NCBI GenBank assembly: GCA_963734365.1
Contig: CAVTGV010000002.1
Span: 481,033 to 545,032, forward strand
DNA: 64,000 nt
Direction: 5' to 3'
Origin: JACVRW01 sp963734365
GTDB taxonomy: Bacteria > Actinomycetota > Thermoleophilia > Solirubrobacterales > Thermoleophilaceae
Position numbers and translations under genes: made by a program. The notes under the pieces were generated by a model. That model ran no database searches. It was not told the DNA's origin and saw nothing but the letters and a program-made list of their open reading frames with translations. The stretch's first letter is position 1, and every line of letters starts with the position of its first letter. Shown here piece by piece: positions 28,051-36,662 of the stretch.

Positions 28051-28224
28051 TCAGCGCGGGGCCGCAGGTTCCTTGACCAGCTCCTCAGGCGAGCGGGGAC
28101 GCAGGGCTCTCAGGTCGGCGCCGCACATGTGGCACTCGTTCACTCCTTCCGGCACGCGCTCGGAGCAGTACGGGCAGCGCTCCTCCGGAACCTCATCGGT
28201 TGCCTTACGTCGAAACAGTCGCAT
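28051..28224 (-). CDS. Small zinc-ribbon protein
   Basis: This 57-residue protein begins MRLFRRKATDEVPEE and carries two CxxC knuckles, CPYC and CHMC, ten residues apart, then a Glu/Pro-rich tail ending KEPAAPR. A strong ribosome site (AAAGGAGACTCC) precedes the ATG. The pattern is that of rubredoxin-like zinc-ribbon proteins, which often bind partners or nucleic acid. No family name can be given. It is intact although it lies among gene remnants. Confidence 0.7.
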   Translation of the reverse strand: MRLFRRKATDEVPEERCPYCSERVPEGVNECHMCGADLRALRPRSPEELVKEPAAPR

Positions 28225-28340
28225 GGAGTCTCCTTTGGGAACCTCGAGAAAGATTCATCGTTGCCTCTTGCTCGCCGGGTCTCCATGCATAAAAGACCCC
28301 AACCAGGGGCCCTCGGGCCGGAGAGGCCCCGCTACGCCTT

Positions 28341-28620
28341 TCACCAATAGCGCCGCGGGTCACGGAGAGGATTTCCTCCGGCTGCGGGTTCTGGTTCACC
28401 TCCGGCCCGCCAAGCCTCTAACCCGTGCGGCGAAATAGCGTGGATGGACGCGATGCCCTCATTGCCGATTGCGCGCGCCCGCGTGTAGGACGGCGGCGGA
28501 TTGGCGGGAGCGGCGTGGTCGACCAGCGTCGAGACGATCGCGAGCGTGCCGTCGTCGTCGCGCATCAGTTCGAGCGGGCGGCTCTCCTGCGGTCGTCTAT
28601 GTAACCCGGAGTGGTGTAGG
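28341..28620 (-). pseudogene. Fragment of a TIGR03767-like metallophosphoesterase
   Basis: The minus strand reads PQESRPLELMRDDDGTLAIV, followed by STLVDHAAPA and a late segment EGIASIHAIS. This resembles the C-terminal end of large actinobacterial secreted metallophosphoesterases, where the order is WPQQSR, DGTLSIFTT and VDHAAP. There is no metal-binding core and upstream homology is lost by a shift near 28600. The assignment rests on remembered family pattern and is tentative. Confidence 0.4.
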
Positions 28621-28956
28621 CGGCCACCGGTGAGACCGCGTTCGACGACCCCGACGCGAAGGATCTCGCGACGAGGGCGAAACGCCGATCGACGTCAGCG
28701 AGGGGCCTACGAGGAAAGCGACGAGCCGGACGCGTCCGACGCACCGACCGGCGAGGGCTTCGACGAGGGCGAGTATCCCAGCTCGCGACGACCGCGCGGC
28801 GGGCCGATGAGCTGCGTCCGCTGCCGCGCGAGCTGGCCGACCTGATCGCAGCCTGCGCGCGGCTCAGCTGAGCTCGCACAGCGGCCGCGCCCGGCTCGCA
28901 AGTGCCATGGTGGAGACGCTCGGCGACGCTCGCGGCCGAACCTCGGGGCATTCCCG

Positions 28957-29205
28957 ATGAGGACCAGCGTCAGGATGCCGCGATTTGAGAGGCGGCAGAC
29001 GATCTGCTCGCCCTCGTCCTGCGGCTCCGCGACGAACGCCCCGTCGAGATCCGGGGCGCAGCGCTGGCGGCCCGTCTGCGCTACGTCAAGGACAGTCCCT
29101 TGCATTACGACAGCGGGCCAGAACTCCAGGACGCCCTGCGGGCGGCCCGTGCCGCGCTCGACGCTTCGGCGCCACCGACGCACAGCCTGGCCACGGCAGC
29201 CTGAG
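28957..29205 (+). pseudogene. Degenerate small hypothetical gene
   Basis: After a TGA near 28988, one frame reads a helical, well-biased sequence (DDLLALVLRLRDERPVEIRG, then LRYVKDSPLHYDSGPELQDA) to a stop at 29203-29205. It has no start codon of its own, but an ATG at 28957 in a different frame could have begun it. It is probably a frameshifted gene of about 80 residues. No family was recognised. Between 28621 and 28956 nothing else is recognisable. Confidence 0.3.
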
Positions 29206-29256
29206 CGCCCTGCCGCTGCCGGCCCGGGCTCGGCGAGGCGACTAGTGTCCGCCGCG

Positions 29257-29604
29257 ATGCCCGGCGAGCGGGGACCCGACGGCGTTGTCGACCTCCTCGG
29301 CCCCACGGGGGTGGGGCCGAGGTGGGGGATGGCGAGCGGCGAGCTGAACGCGACGCTCCTGGTGTGGCCGCCAGGTCACGAGGTCGTCGACGAAACGCCC
29401 AGCGTGCTCGACGTTCTGCTCATCGTGCTCGAGGGCGGCGCCACGGCCAAGGTCGACGATCGGGAGCATGCGTTGGTCCCCGGTAGCGCGCTCCTGGTGG
29501 AGAGGGGACGCACGCGAGCGATACGGGCCGGCAGCCAGGGGGTTCGCTACCTATCTGTGCACAGGCGCCGTGGACCGCTACAGCTCGCCGGGACGCCCGG
29601 ATAG
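29257..29604 (+). CDS. Small cupin-domain protein
   Basis: This 115-residue protein has cupin-like beta strands: WPPGHEVVDETPSVLDVLLIVLEGGATAKVDD followed by HALVPGSALLVERGRTRAIRAGS. The first motif keeps a histidine and glutamates for metal binding. The ATG at 29257 is taken; an in-frame GTG 12 bases earlier is possible. The hemerythrin-like gene begins nine bases downstream, so the two may be co-transcribed. The ligand is unknown. Confidence 0.65.
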   Translation: MPGERGPDGVVDLLGPTGVGPRWGMASGELNATLLVWPPGHEVVDETPSVLDVLLIVLEGGATAKVDDREHALVPGSALLVERGRTRAIRAGSQGVRYLSVHRRRGPLQLAGTPG

Positions 29605-29613
29605 CCTCGAGTC

Positions 29614-30056
29614 ATGAAGCGCAGCGAGGCGCTCAAAGTGCTATCGCACCAACACCATCAGGGCCTGTTCGCGGCGCTGCAGCTGAAGCGCGCTGGGCAG
29701 GACACCGCGGCGGAGGCGCGCCGTGCCTTTCTCGACTTCTTCGAGCGGGAGGCGCGCGTCATTTCAGGGCGGAAGAGGAGCTGCTGCTGCCGGCCTACGC
29801 GCGCCACGCGGAGCCGGACCAGCCGGAGATCGTGCGAGTGCTGACGGAGCACGTCGATCTCCGTCGCCGCGGCCAGGACCTCGAGGCGGGTGCGGATGCA
29901 GCCCCGGAGGCGCTGCGCGAGCTCGGCGAACGGCTCGAGCGCCACATCCGCTTCGAGGAGCGCGAGCTCCTCCCGATGATCGAAGCGGCGCTTCCCGACG
30001 ACGAGCTGGAGCGGCTCGGCGCCGCCTTCGCGCGCGCCGAGGCCGGCGCCGGGTGA
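29614..30056 (+). pseudogene. Hemerythrin-like protein, frameshifted
   Basis: From ATG 29614 the frame reads KVLSHQHHQGLFAALQL and FLDFFEREAR, then shifts. The second frame continues RAEEELLLPAYARH, VLTEHVDL and HIRFEERELLPMIE to 30056. These are the hemerythrin metal ligands in the expected order (HHQ, HF-E, H, H-E). Deleting one CG pair from the GCGCGCG run near 29755 restores EARHFRAEE and a normal ~147-residue protein. Hemerythrin domains bind oxygen or nitric oxide at a diiron site. Confidence 0.75.
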
Positions 30057-30421
30057 CGCTTGTCCGCTACCTCCACCTGCTGGGGATGGCCTTCTTCGTC
30101 GGCGGCCAGCTGTTTCTGGTTGCGGCGGTCGTTCCCACGCTGCGCGGCGAGGACGACCGCGAGCGGCTACGCGCGATCGCCCGCCGCTTCGGCTGGGGCA
30201 CCCTGGTCGCGATCGCCGTCCTGATCGGCACCGGCATCCCACTGGCCTCGCACTTCCACCAGTGGGGGAGCTCCACCCTGCACGCGAAGCTGGCGCTCGT
30301 CGCCGTCGTCGCGGGCCTCGTCACCTGGCACATCCGTCGCCCGCAGGCACACGCGCTCGAGGGCGCCCTCTTCGTCGCCTCGCTTACGATCGTGTGGCTC
30401 GGCGCCTCCCTGGCACACTGA
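30053..30421 (+). CDS. Four-helix membrane protein, CopD-like
   Basis: This 122-residue protein has four hydrophobic helices and histidines near membrane ends (RYLHLLGMAFFVGGQL, ASHFHQW, VTWHIRR), resembling CopD/DUF2269-type proteins. The GTG start overlaps the hemerythrin stop in GTGA, so it was probably translated with hemerythrin. A haem or metal role is possible but not shown. Confidence 0.6.
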   Translation: MTLVRYLHLLGMAFFVGGQLFLVAAVVPTLRGEDDRERLRAIARRFGWGTLVAIAVLIGTGIPLASHFHQWGSSTLHAKLALVAVVAGLVTWHIRRPQAHALEGALFVASLTIVWLGASLAH

Positions 30422-30516
30422 GGGGTCGCCGCGCGCATGGACGAACAGGATGAGGCACGCCCCCAGGTGGCCGATGTCCTGTGCAACGATCGCACGACCA
30501 GAACGGGGGAGGAAGC

Positions 30517-31146
30517 ATGGACGTCACGATCATCGGCACCGGCTACATGGCCCGCGGGATAGGGACGCGCCTGCTCGCAGGCGGCCATGACGTGACGGTA
30601 TTGGGAAAGGAGCCCGACGAAGCCGAGGCGGTCGTCAACGAGCTCGCCGGCCAGGGCTCGGCGAAGGCCGGGCGCTCGGGAGATGCGATCGCGGACGCCG
30701 TGGTCGTGCTCGCCGTCTACTACCCCGACGCGAAGGCGGCCGTGGAGCAGTACGGCGGCGGGTTCTCCGGGAAGGTGCTGATCGACATCACCAACCCGGT
30801 GAACGAGACCTTCGACGGGGTCGTCACACCGCCGGACAGCTCGGCGGCGCAGGAGCTTGCCCGGAGTGCCACCGGTGCCAGGGTCGTGAAGGCGTTCAAC
30901 ACGACCTTCGCGGGCACGCTCATCGAGGGCCAAGTCGCCGGTCAGCCGCTCGACGTGTTCCTCGCGAGCGATGACGGCGAGGCCAAGGCCATCGTCTCGA
31001 AACTCGTCGCGGACGGCGGGCTCCGCCCTATCGACGCGGGCCCACTTAGGCGCGCGCGCGAGCTCGAGGCGGCCGGCCTCCTGCATATGAGCGTGCAGGA
31101 TGCGCTGGGCACGGGTTTCGGCAGTTCGCTGAAGATTCTCAACTAG
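30517..31146 (+). CDS. NADPH-dependent F420 reductase-family oxidoreductase
   Basis: This 209-residue protein has a Rossmann start DVTIIGTGYMARGIGTRLL and internal motifs LAVYYPDAKA, LIDITNPVN and VVKAFNTTFAGTL, typical of the Fno/NADP-binding family related to F420H2:NADP oxidoreductase. A strong ribosome site (GGGGGAGGAAGC) selects ATG 30517. The cofactor specificity cannot be read. It is followed closely by a universal stress protein gene. Confidence 0.8.
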   Translation: MDVTIIGTGYMARGIGTRLLAGGHDVTVLGKEPDEAEAVVNELAGQGSAKAGRSGDAIADAVVVLAVYYPDAKAAVEQYGGGFSGKVLIDITNPVNETFDGVVTPPDSSAAQELARSATGARVVKAFNTTFAGTLIEGQVAGQPLDVFLASDDGEAKAIVSKLVADGGLRPIDAGPLRRARELEAAGLLHMSVQDALGTGFGSSLKILN

Positions 31147-31156
31147 TACGCGCTCC

Positions 31157-31687
31157 GTGCCAGAGCCTGGCAGCAGGGAGCCCCGCCGGCCGGCCGTCCT
31201 CTGTTACGACGGCTCCGCTTTCGCCAAGCGGGCGATCGAGCAGGCCGCCGCGGTCCTGGGCCGCGGACCCGCCGTGGTCGTGACGATCTTCGAGTCGGTC
31301 GGCTCGGCGCTGCTGCGCAACCCCCCGTTCGCGGAAACGGAGCTCGGCCGCGGGTTCAAGGAAATAGCGGAGGATGTCGTCAACGAGCTGGATGCCGACG
31401 CCGCAAGGCAGGCGGAGGCGACGGCAGGCGAGGGCGCCGAGATTGCGAGGGCCGCCGGGTTCGATGCAGAGCCCTGCGGACGCCGGGCACTGTCCAAGAC
31501 CGCCGAGCGCAACACCTCGACCGTCTGGCGCGCGATCCTTGGCCTCGCCGACGAGCGGGAGGCGGTGGTCATCGTCGTCGGCGCACGGGGAACCTCAGGC
31601 CTGGGCTCGGCCCTGCTGGGCAGCGTGTCCCACGGATTGCTGCACAACAGCACACGACCGGTCCTGGTCGTACCGCCGGCGCGCTGA
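31157..31687 (+). CDS. Universal stress protein (UspA), single domain
   Basis: The UspA fold runs from AVLCYDGSAFAKRAIEQAA to VVIVVGARGTSGLGSALLGSVSHGLL and VLVVPP. The G-x2-G-x9-G(S/T) nucleotide-binding pattern is present in a 176-residue protein starting at GTG 31157. It is one of several Usp genes in this region. Confidence 0.88.
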   Translation: MPEPGSREPRRPAVLCYDGSAFAKRAIEQAAAVLGRGPAVVVTIFESVGSALLRNPPFAETELGRGFKEIAEDVVNELDADAARQAEATAGEGAEIARAAGFDAEPCGRRALSKTAERNTSTVWRAILGLADEREAVVIVVGARGTSGLGSALLGSVSHGLLHNSTRPVLVVPPAR

Positions 31688-31726
31688 GACGGGGCGCCCC
31701 GATGGTTGTGCCGACCTGGCTCGTGC

Positions 31727-32290
31727 TTAGGCCGCTTTGGGTTTTGCGGGGGCGGGTGTGTTGTCTGTGGTGACGTCGAGGAGTCGGACGCGCCTGGTGC
31801 GTGCGTTAGGCAGATCGACGGTGAGGATTGCGCCTGGTGTGGCTCCGATGAGTGCTTGTCCCATCGGGGATCCGGCGGTGATCGTGTCGGCGCTGACCGA
31901 GTCGTGTGCGCTGACGAGCCGGTATTGGGTCGTTAGGCCGGACGCGAGGTGTTCGATCGCGACGAGCGAGCCGATCGCGGCGGCTCCCTGGGGGTAGTCG
32001 TCGGGGTCGATTACGACGGCCGTTTCGATTGTCTCTTGCAGCGAAGCGATGCGGGCCTCGAGGACGAGCTGCTCCTCGCGGATGGCGTGAAACTCGTCGT
32101 TGTTGGATCCGTCACCGTACTGGCGGGCCTCGCGCAGGCGCTGGGCGATCTCATCGCGGCCGCGGCGGCGTAGTTGCTGCAGCTCGTCACGCAGCTGTCG
32201 CAAGCTCGCTGCGGTCATCGGCGCGGCAGCGCTCACGTGTCGCGCGGGTCCTTCGCCAGCGATCGGGTCGGCTGTCCGGTGAACGGTCAT
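31727..32290 (-). CDS. GreA-family transcription elongation factor paralogue
   Basis: The N-terminal coiled coil (LRQLRDELQQLRRRGRDEIA, then REARQYGDGSNNDEFHAIREE) and C-terminal FKBP-like domain with GSPMGQALIGATPGAIL are GreA features. Acidic tip residues D and E in GDGSNNDEF match the cleavage-stimulating loop. At 187 residues it has an extra N-terminal 24 residues and a Pro/Ala tail. Third-position GC is lower than in neighbours, suggesting transfer. ATG 32290 is favoured by the conserved upstream element 33 bases away; an internal ATG at 32218 is the alternative. Confidence 0.85.
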   Translation of the reverse strand: MTVHRTADPIAGEGPARHVSAAAPMTAASLRQLRDELQQLRRRGRDEIAQRLREARQYGDGSNNDEFHAIREEQLVLEARIASLQETIETAVVIDPDDYPQGAAAIGSLVAIEHLASGLTTQYRLVSAHDSVSADTITAGSPMGQALIGATPGAILTVDLPNARTRRVRLLDVTTDNTPAPAKPKAA

Positions 32291-32323
32291 ATCCCGGATG
32301 GTCCTAGCAGCCAGCCACCCACG

Positions 32324-32344
32324 CTATGGGTAATTGGAACCATT
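32324..32344 (-). promoter_or_regulatory. Bipartite upstream element (greA)
   Basis: On the minus strand the sequence is AAT-N11-CCCATAG, ending 33 bases before the greA ATG. It is a variant of the GAT-N11/12-CCCATTG element seen at five other island loci. The orientation always faces the downstream gene. Confidence 0.4.
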
Positions 32345-32433
32345 TCCCCCTGCCGCGATCTCCACGGTGTCCTGGCCGGCCAACGGGTCCACCGTCCATT
32401 CGAGAAACGGTTCGTGGGGTCTGCCGAGTGGTC

Positions 32434-32455
32434 GATTGCGAGCCGACACCCATTG
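32434..32455 (+). promoter_or_regulatory. Bipartite upstream element (histidine kinase)
   Basis: GAT-N12-CCCATTG, with the extended core GACACCCATTGC shared with the site before the 37.9 kb gene. It lies 52 bases upstream of the kinase GTG start. Confidence 0.5.
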
Positions 32456-32507
32456 CTCGACCCAGGGTCCTGCCTAAAAGTCCCCTGCATGCGAAGAAAC
32501 GCAAGGT

Positions 32508-33749
32508 GTGACCGATATGTGCCCGACCATGGGTAGGAACGGGGACGAACCGCGCCGCGTGCCGACTCGGCCCAGAGTCGCCATGCTCAGGCGCGGGCCT
32601 CGCCACCAGGCGGAGCTTGCCGCAGCGTGGGAGGACTTCAGCTGGACGGTCACCGATAGTCTCGCCCGAGTTCAGCCGGTGACTTCGAGACACTCTGCCC
32701 CCAATTCGACGCTTGATGCCCGGGGCGCGCCCCCGCCGGATATTGGCGGCACTCAGGGTGAGGACGCAGGTCGAAGGCACGCCCCCTCGCTTCTGTGGTT
32801 GGTTTTTCTCGCGAACGCGACGGTGCTTGTGGTAGCGCTGCTCCTACTCACGCTGAGCCCGATCACGATCGACGCCCCGATCGAGGTGGAGCAGTTCGCG
32901 CTTCTTCTGGGTGGGTTTCTCGCAATGTTGGGCTTGAACCTTGCGCTGTTGCGCCGGGTTCTGGCGCCTCTGGTCAGGCTCACGGAGGTGATGGCGTCGA
33001 TTGACCCGGACCGGCCGGGGCGGCGGTTGTCCGGCGCCCAGCTGCGCAGCGGAGAGGGTCAGGCGCTTGCGAGCGCCTTCAACGGGATGCTCGACCGACT
33101 GGAAAGCTCACGGCGCGAGGCCGCTCGCACGGCGTTGGCGGCTCAAGAGGCCGAGCGAATGAGGGTGGCGCGCGAACTTCATGACGAGATCGGTCAGACC
33201 CTGACTGCGGTAACGATCCAGGCCGAACGGGCCGCCGAAGGTGACCCTGCGTTCGCGTCTGACGCTCTCTCCAGCGTCGCCGATGCGATCCGGGACAGCT
33301 TGGACGAGGTGCGGCGGATTTCGCGCGAGCTGCGTCCCGAGGCGCTCGATGATCTCGGTCTTGTGAATGCGCTGATTGCCCTCTGCACGCGCGTGGGGGC
33401 ACAAGGAGGCGTTCGCGTGCAGCGTGAGCTACAGGGGAGAGTGCCGGTCCTGCCGCCGGATGTGGAGCTAGTCATCTATCGCATCGCTCAGGAGGCGCTT
33501 ACCAACGCTGTGCGTCATTCCGGCGCCGATTCGGTGACCGTCTCCCTCAGCGCCGATGCGGACAACGTCAGCCTCTGCGTCGCCGATGATGGGCAGGGGA
33601 TGCCGGCACAACTGCCTGGCGATACGGCAGGAATCGCGGGCATGCGCGAGCGGGCGTTGCTCGTCGCTGGCCGGCTGTCGATACAGTCGCGACCGGATCA
33701 GGGCACCGAGGTGCGACTGACGATCCCGATCGATCGGGAGGTCGTATGA
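32508..33749 (+). CDS. NarL-type sensor histidine kinase
   Basis: This 413-residue kinase has a soluble N-terminal stretch of about 92 residues, two transmembrane helices (about 95-118 and 128-150) with almost no external loop, a HAMP segment, a HisKA_3 phosphoacceptor (ARELHDEIGQTLTAV, His225), and an ATPase domain with QEALTNAVRHSGA and DDGQGMP. The lack of an extracellular domain suggests sensing in or near the membrane. It is coupled by ATGA to its response regulator. An upstream copy of the island element suggests autoregulation or membership in the regulon. Confidence 0.92.
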   Translation: MTDMCPTMGRNGDEPRRVPTRPRVAMLRRGPRHQAELAAAWEDFSWTVTDSLARVQPVTSRHSAPNSTLDARGAPPPDIGGTQGEDAGRRHAPSLLWLVFLANATVLVVALLLLTLSPITIDAPIEVEQFALLLGGFLAMLGLNLALLRRVLAPLVRLTEVMASIDPDRPGRRLSGAQLRSGEGQALASAFNGMLDRLESSRREAARTALAAQEAERMRVARELHDEIGQTLTAVTIQAERAAEGDPAFASDALSSVADAIRDSLDEVRRISRELRPEALDDLGLVNALIALCTRVGAQGGVRVQRELQGRVPVLPPDVELVIYRIAQEALTNAVRHSGADSVTVSLSADADNVSLCVADDGQGMPAQLPGDTAGIAGMRERALLVAGRLSIQSRPDQGTEVRLTIPIDREVV

Positions 33750-34405
33750 CAGTTCCGCTGAAGACCCGCATCCTGCTCGCTGACGACCACGAGGTCGTTC
33801 GGGACGGCCTTCGCATGGTGCTCGACTCGGCACCCGACCTCGAGGTCGTCGCCGAGGCAGGCGACGGGGCGGAGGCGGTCGAGCTCGCCCTGTCGGAAGA
33901 TGTCCACCTAGCCGTGCTGGACGTCACGATGCCGCGCATGACCGGGCTTCAGGCGGCGCTCGAGCTGTCGCGGAGGAAGCCCGAGCTGCGCGTGCTGATC
34001 CTGTCAATGCACGACAACGAGCAGTACTTCTTCGAAGCGCTCAAGGCAGGCGCGTCTGGTTACGTCCTCAAGTCCGTGGCGAACAGGGATCTGATCGAGG
34101 CCTGCCGGGCCACGATGCGGGGCGAGCCGTTCCTCTACCCGGCCGCCGTCAGGGCGCTCGTGCGCGACTACCTCGACCGCGCCAGCCGTGGCGAGACCAC
34201 CCCCGAAGACCCGCTCAGCCCGCGCGAGCTCGAGGTGGTGAAGCTGATCGCTGAGGGGCTGACCAGCGAGGAGATCGCTGAGCAGCTCTTCATCAGCAAG
34301 AAGACGGTCGACCGCCACCGTGCCAACGTGCTCGAGAAGCTCGGGATGCGCAACCGAGTGGAGCTGACTCGCTATGCCATTCGTCGCGGGCTGGTCGTCC
34401 CCTAA
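33746..34405 (+). CDS. LuxR/NarL-type response regulator
   Basis: The receiver domain has acidic pocket ADDHEVVRDG, phosphoacceptor Asp59 in VLDVTMPRMTG and the lysine in YVLKSV. The C-terminal HTH reads LSPRELEVVKLIAEGLTSEEIAEQLFISKKTVDRHRANVLEKLG. It has 219 residues and overlaps the kinase stop by four bases. It is the best candidate in the window for a protein that binds the partly palindromic upstream elements. Confidence 0.94.
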   Translation: MTVPLKTRILLADDHEVVRDGLRMVLDSAPDLEVVAEAGDGAEAVELALSEDVHLAVLDVTMPRMTGLQAALELSRRKPELRVLILSMHDNEQYFFEALKAGASGYVLKSVANRDLIEACRATMRGEPFLYPAAVRALVRDYLDRASRGETTPEDPLSPRELEVVKLIAEGLTSEEIAEQLFISKKTVDRHRANVLEKLGMRNRVELTRYAIRRGLVVP

Positions 34406-34413
34406 CGCCCCGC

Positions 34414-35307
34414 TTATGCGTCCGACCCACGCGGTACGACCACGAGCGGGCACTCGGCCGATCGCACAAGCGCCGTGGAGACGCTGCCGAGCAGCGCGGC
34501 GCGCAGCGGTCCGTACCCACGCGAGCCCACCACGAGCAGATCCAAGTCGGCCGATGCGCGAGCCAACACCTCGGCGGCATTGCCTTCGAACAGCCTGGCC
34601 TCGACGTCGATGCTCGACTCGAACGTCGAGGTAGCTTCCTCGAGTTCCCGTTCGAGCTGCGCACGCAAGACGTCGTTGACTTGCCCTGTGGCCAGACCTC
34701 CCCCGACCGCGAGCGTCGCGGGGAGTGTCGGCTCGAAGACACTGAGCAAATGCACGCGGGCTGCCGCGGTCCGCGCAAAGTCGGACGACCAGGCGAGCGC
34801 CCGTTGAGCCTCCGGCGAACCGTCGAACCCGCATCCCACGACGTCGATGCGCTTGTCTGCGGCCGCGTGGCCTGCCGGCGCGATGGCGACGGGTACCGGC
34901 GCCCCAGAGAGTAAGCGCTCACCGGTCCCGCCGACGAGTATCCGTCCGATCTCTGAGCGGTGCGACGATCCGATCACGACCATCGCTGCCGCCTGGCGTT
35001 CCGCCACCGCCTGGAGGCCGGCCGCGGGCGACTTGTCGGAGATGAGCTCCATGCGCCGGTCCGGCACCGAAGGAAGATGTGCACGGACCTGATCGAAGGT
35101 CGACTCTGCGACTTCGCGCACGACGGTGTCGTACTCCGCTTCGGAGAACACGCTCGACAGCCTTCCGTAGGGATGCACGAAAGCGATGACGACCGGGTAC
35201 CCCAGCGCGGGGCCGATCAGGTCGGCTAGCGCGAGTGCGTCGATAGAGCGCTCGGAGCCGTCGACGCCGACGATGATTGGGCCGCGGTCGCGACGGTCCT
35301 TGGTCAT
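34414..35307 (-). CDS. Universal stress protein, tandem UspA domains
   Basis: This 297-residue protein has two Usp domains. Domain 1 starts IIVGVDGSERSIDALALA with VVIGSSHRSEIGRILVGGTGERLL; domain 2 starts VVGCGFDGSPEAQRALAW with LLVVGSRGYGPLRAALLGSVSTALV and ends CPLVVVP. Both keep glycine-rich ATP-binding signatures. It is convergent with the response regulator, eight bases away. Confidence 0.92.
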   Translation of the reverse strand: MTKDRRDRGPIIVGVDGSERSIDALALADLIGPALGYPVVIAFVHPYGRLSSVFSEAEYDTVVREVAESTFDQVRAHLPSVPDRRMELISDKSPAAGLQAVAERQAAAMVVIGSSHRSEIGRILVGGTGERLLSGAPVPVAIAPAGHAAADKRIDVVGCGFDGSPEAQRALAWSSDFARTAAARVHLLSVFEPTLPATLAVGGGLATGQVNDVLRAQLERELEEATSTFESSIDVEARLFEGNAAEVLARASADLDLLVVGSRGYGPLRAALLGSVSTALVRSAECPLVVVPRGSDA

Positions 35308-35482
35308 CGGAGTTCAAGTTTCGATGCGCATGCACCAGCACGCAAGCGCGCGCATAGGGACCGGGGGCCTCGAGGCCCTGCATGGCTCTTACCGCCTGAA
35401 TGGTCACTACGCAGTATGGGCGCCGCCCTCCAGGTCAGCGACGATTGAGACGCACAATCGCAAGCACAGGAGGCGACGCCCC

Positions 35483-35683
35483 ATGCATACCGATTCTTTG
35501 ATTCACCTGAGCAGAGCGATCGACGCGGCGAGTGAAGCCGTTGCCGCCCCGTTTCTGCTCCTGCTCGTCGCTGCCCTCGTCATCGTGACCGCGCTGGAGA
35601 TCCGCGACCATGTGCGCCGACGTCGGCTGCGGTCCGGCAAGAAGATAAGACCGACTCGGTACTGGGAGGCACTTGGCCGGTGA
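35483..35683 (+). CDS. Small single-helix membrane protein
   Basis: This 66-residue protein has one hydrophobic helix (AAPFLLLLVAALVIVTALEI) followed by a very basic tail (RRRRLRSGKKIR). AGGAGG sits nine bases before ATG 35483. Its stop overlaps the GTG of the next Usp gene, so they are translated together. The function is unknown; it could anchor or regulate the Usp protein. Confidence 0.65.
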   Translation: MHTDSLIHLSRAIDAASEAVAAPFLLLLVAALVIVTALEIRDHVRRRRLRSGKKIRPTRYWEALGR

Positions 35684-36552
35684 CCGCCGCCGCACATGAG
35701 AGCGACCGGCCTACTGTGCTTGTGGGCTACGACGGCTCCTCGGACGCGGCGAACGCGGTCACGATCGGCGCGCGGCTGCTACCCCGTTCCGCCGCACGTG
35801 TGGTCCACGTGTGGGCGCCGCCATTCGCGAGTGCGGACCTACGTCGCCGGCTGCTGCGAACCGCGGCCAGTCTGGACCAACTCGCCGCGCTGCTCGAGCG
35901 CGAAGGTGCGGCCGAGGCGGAGCGGATTGCGGCGGACGGCGTAGCGCTTGCCCATGCAGCGGGCTGGCAAGCGGAACCGCTTGTCCATCGCGGCTACAGC
36001 GACGATGGGTTCGAGCTGGCCCGGCTGGCCGAGGAGCTCCGACCGGCAGCTGTCGTGGTTGGCTCGCGCGGGTTGAGCGGCGCGCGGGCGGTGCTCGGCA
36101 GCGTCTCGGACATGGTTGCGCACTACAGCCCGGCGCCCGTACTGATCGTGCCACACCCTCTCCTCGCCGAGGAACGCCAAGCCGCCGCAGCCGGTCCCGT
36201 CGTGGTCGGCTACGACGAGTCGGACGGCGCTCGCCGCGCGCTCGCCGCCGCGACGCCCCTGTTTCCGGGGCGCGAGCTGATCGCCGTAACAGTCCCCGAC
36301 GGAGACGTCACCGGCGAGAGCGCCGACACCGCCGCGGTCGAGGCGGTGGTTCTGGACGTTGGACGCCCGGTCCGGGGCCCGGGGGCGGTCGCCGATGCGC
36401 TCGCCCGATTCGCCGCGGAGCGTAAAGCCGCACTCATCGTCGTTGGCTCCCGGGGACGGTCGCCGTGGCGCGAGATCGTGCTCGGAAGCGTTGCGGTAGC
36501 GGTGTTGCGCCACGCCGACCGCCCCGTCCTCACCGTGTCCGCGCACACGTAA
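35680..36552 (+). CDS. Universal stress protein, tandem UspA domains
   Basis: This 290-residue protein has domain 1 starting VLVGYDGSSDAANAVTIGA and ending VVVGSRGLSGARAVLGSVSDMV, and domain 2 starting VVVGYDESDGARRALAAA and ending IVVGSRGRSPWREIVLGSVAVAVL. Both nucleotide-binding signatures are intact. The GTG start overlaps the small membrane protein stop. Confidence 0.92.
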   Translation: MTAAAHESDRPTVLVGYDGSSDAANAVTIGARLLPRSAARVVHVWAPPFASADLRRRLLRTAASLDQLAALLEREGAAEAERIAADGVALAHAAGWQAEPLVHRGYSDDGFELARLAEELRPAAVVVGSRGLSGARAVLGSVSDMVAHYSPAPVLIVPHPLLAEERQAAAAGPVVVGYDESDGARRALAAATPLFPGRELIAVTVPDGDVTGESADTAAVEAVVLDVGRPVRGPGAVADALARFAAERKAALIVVGSRGRSPWREIVLGSVAVAVLRHADRPVLTVSAHT

Positions 36553-36662
36553 CTCCGGCCAAGGGCCCAAGCCGGCCTGACATCCCTCCTCCGCGGTGAC
36601 ATCCATCGTGTCCGCCCGCCGGGGCCGGAGCTCGCCCCGAGTGCACGATCGGTGGTGAAGGA

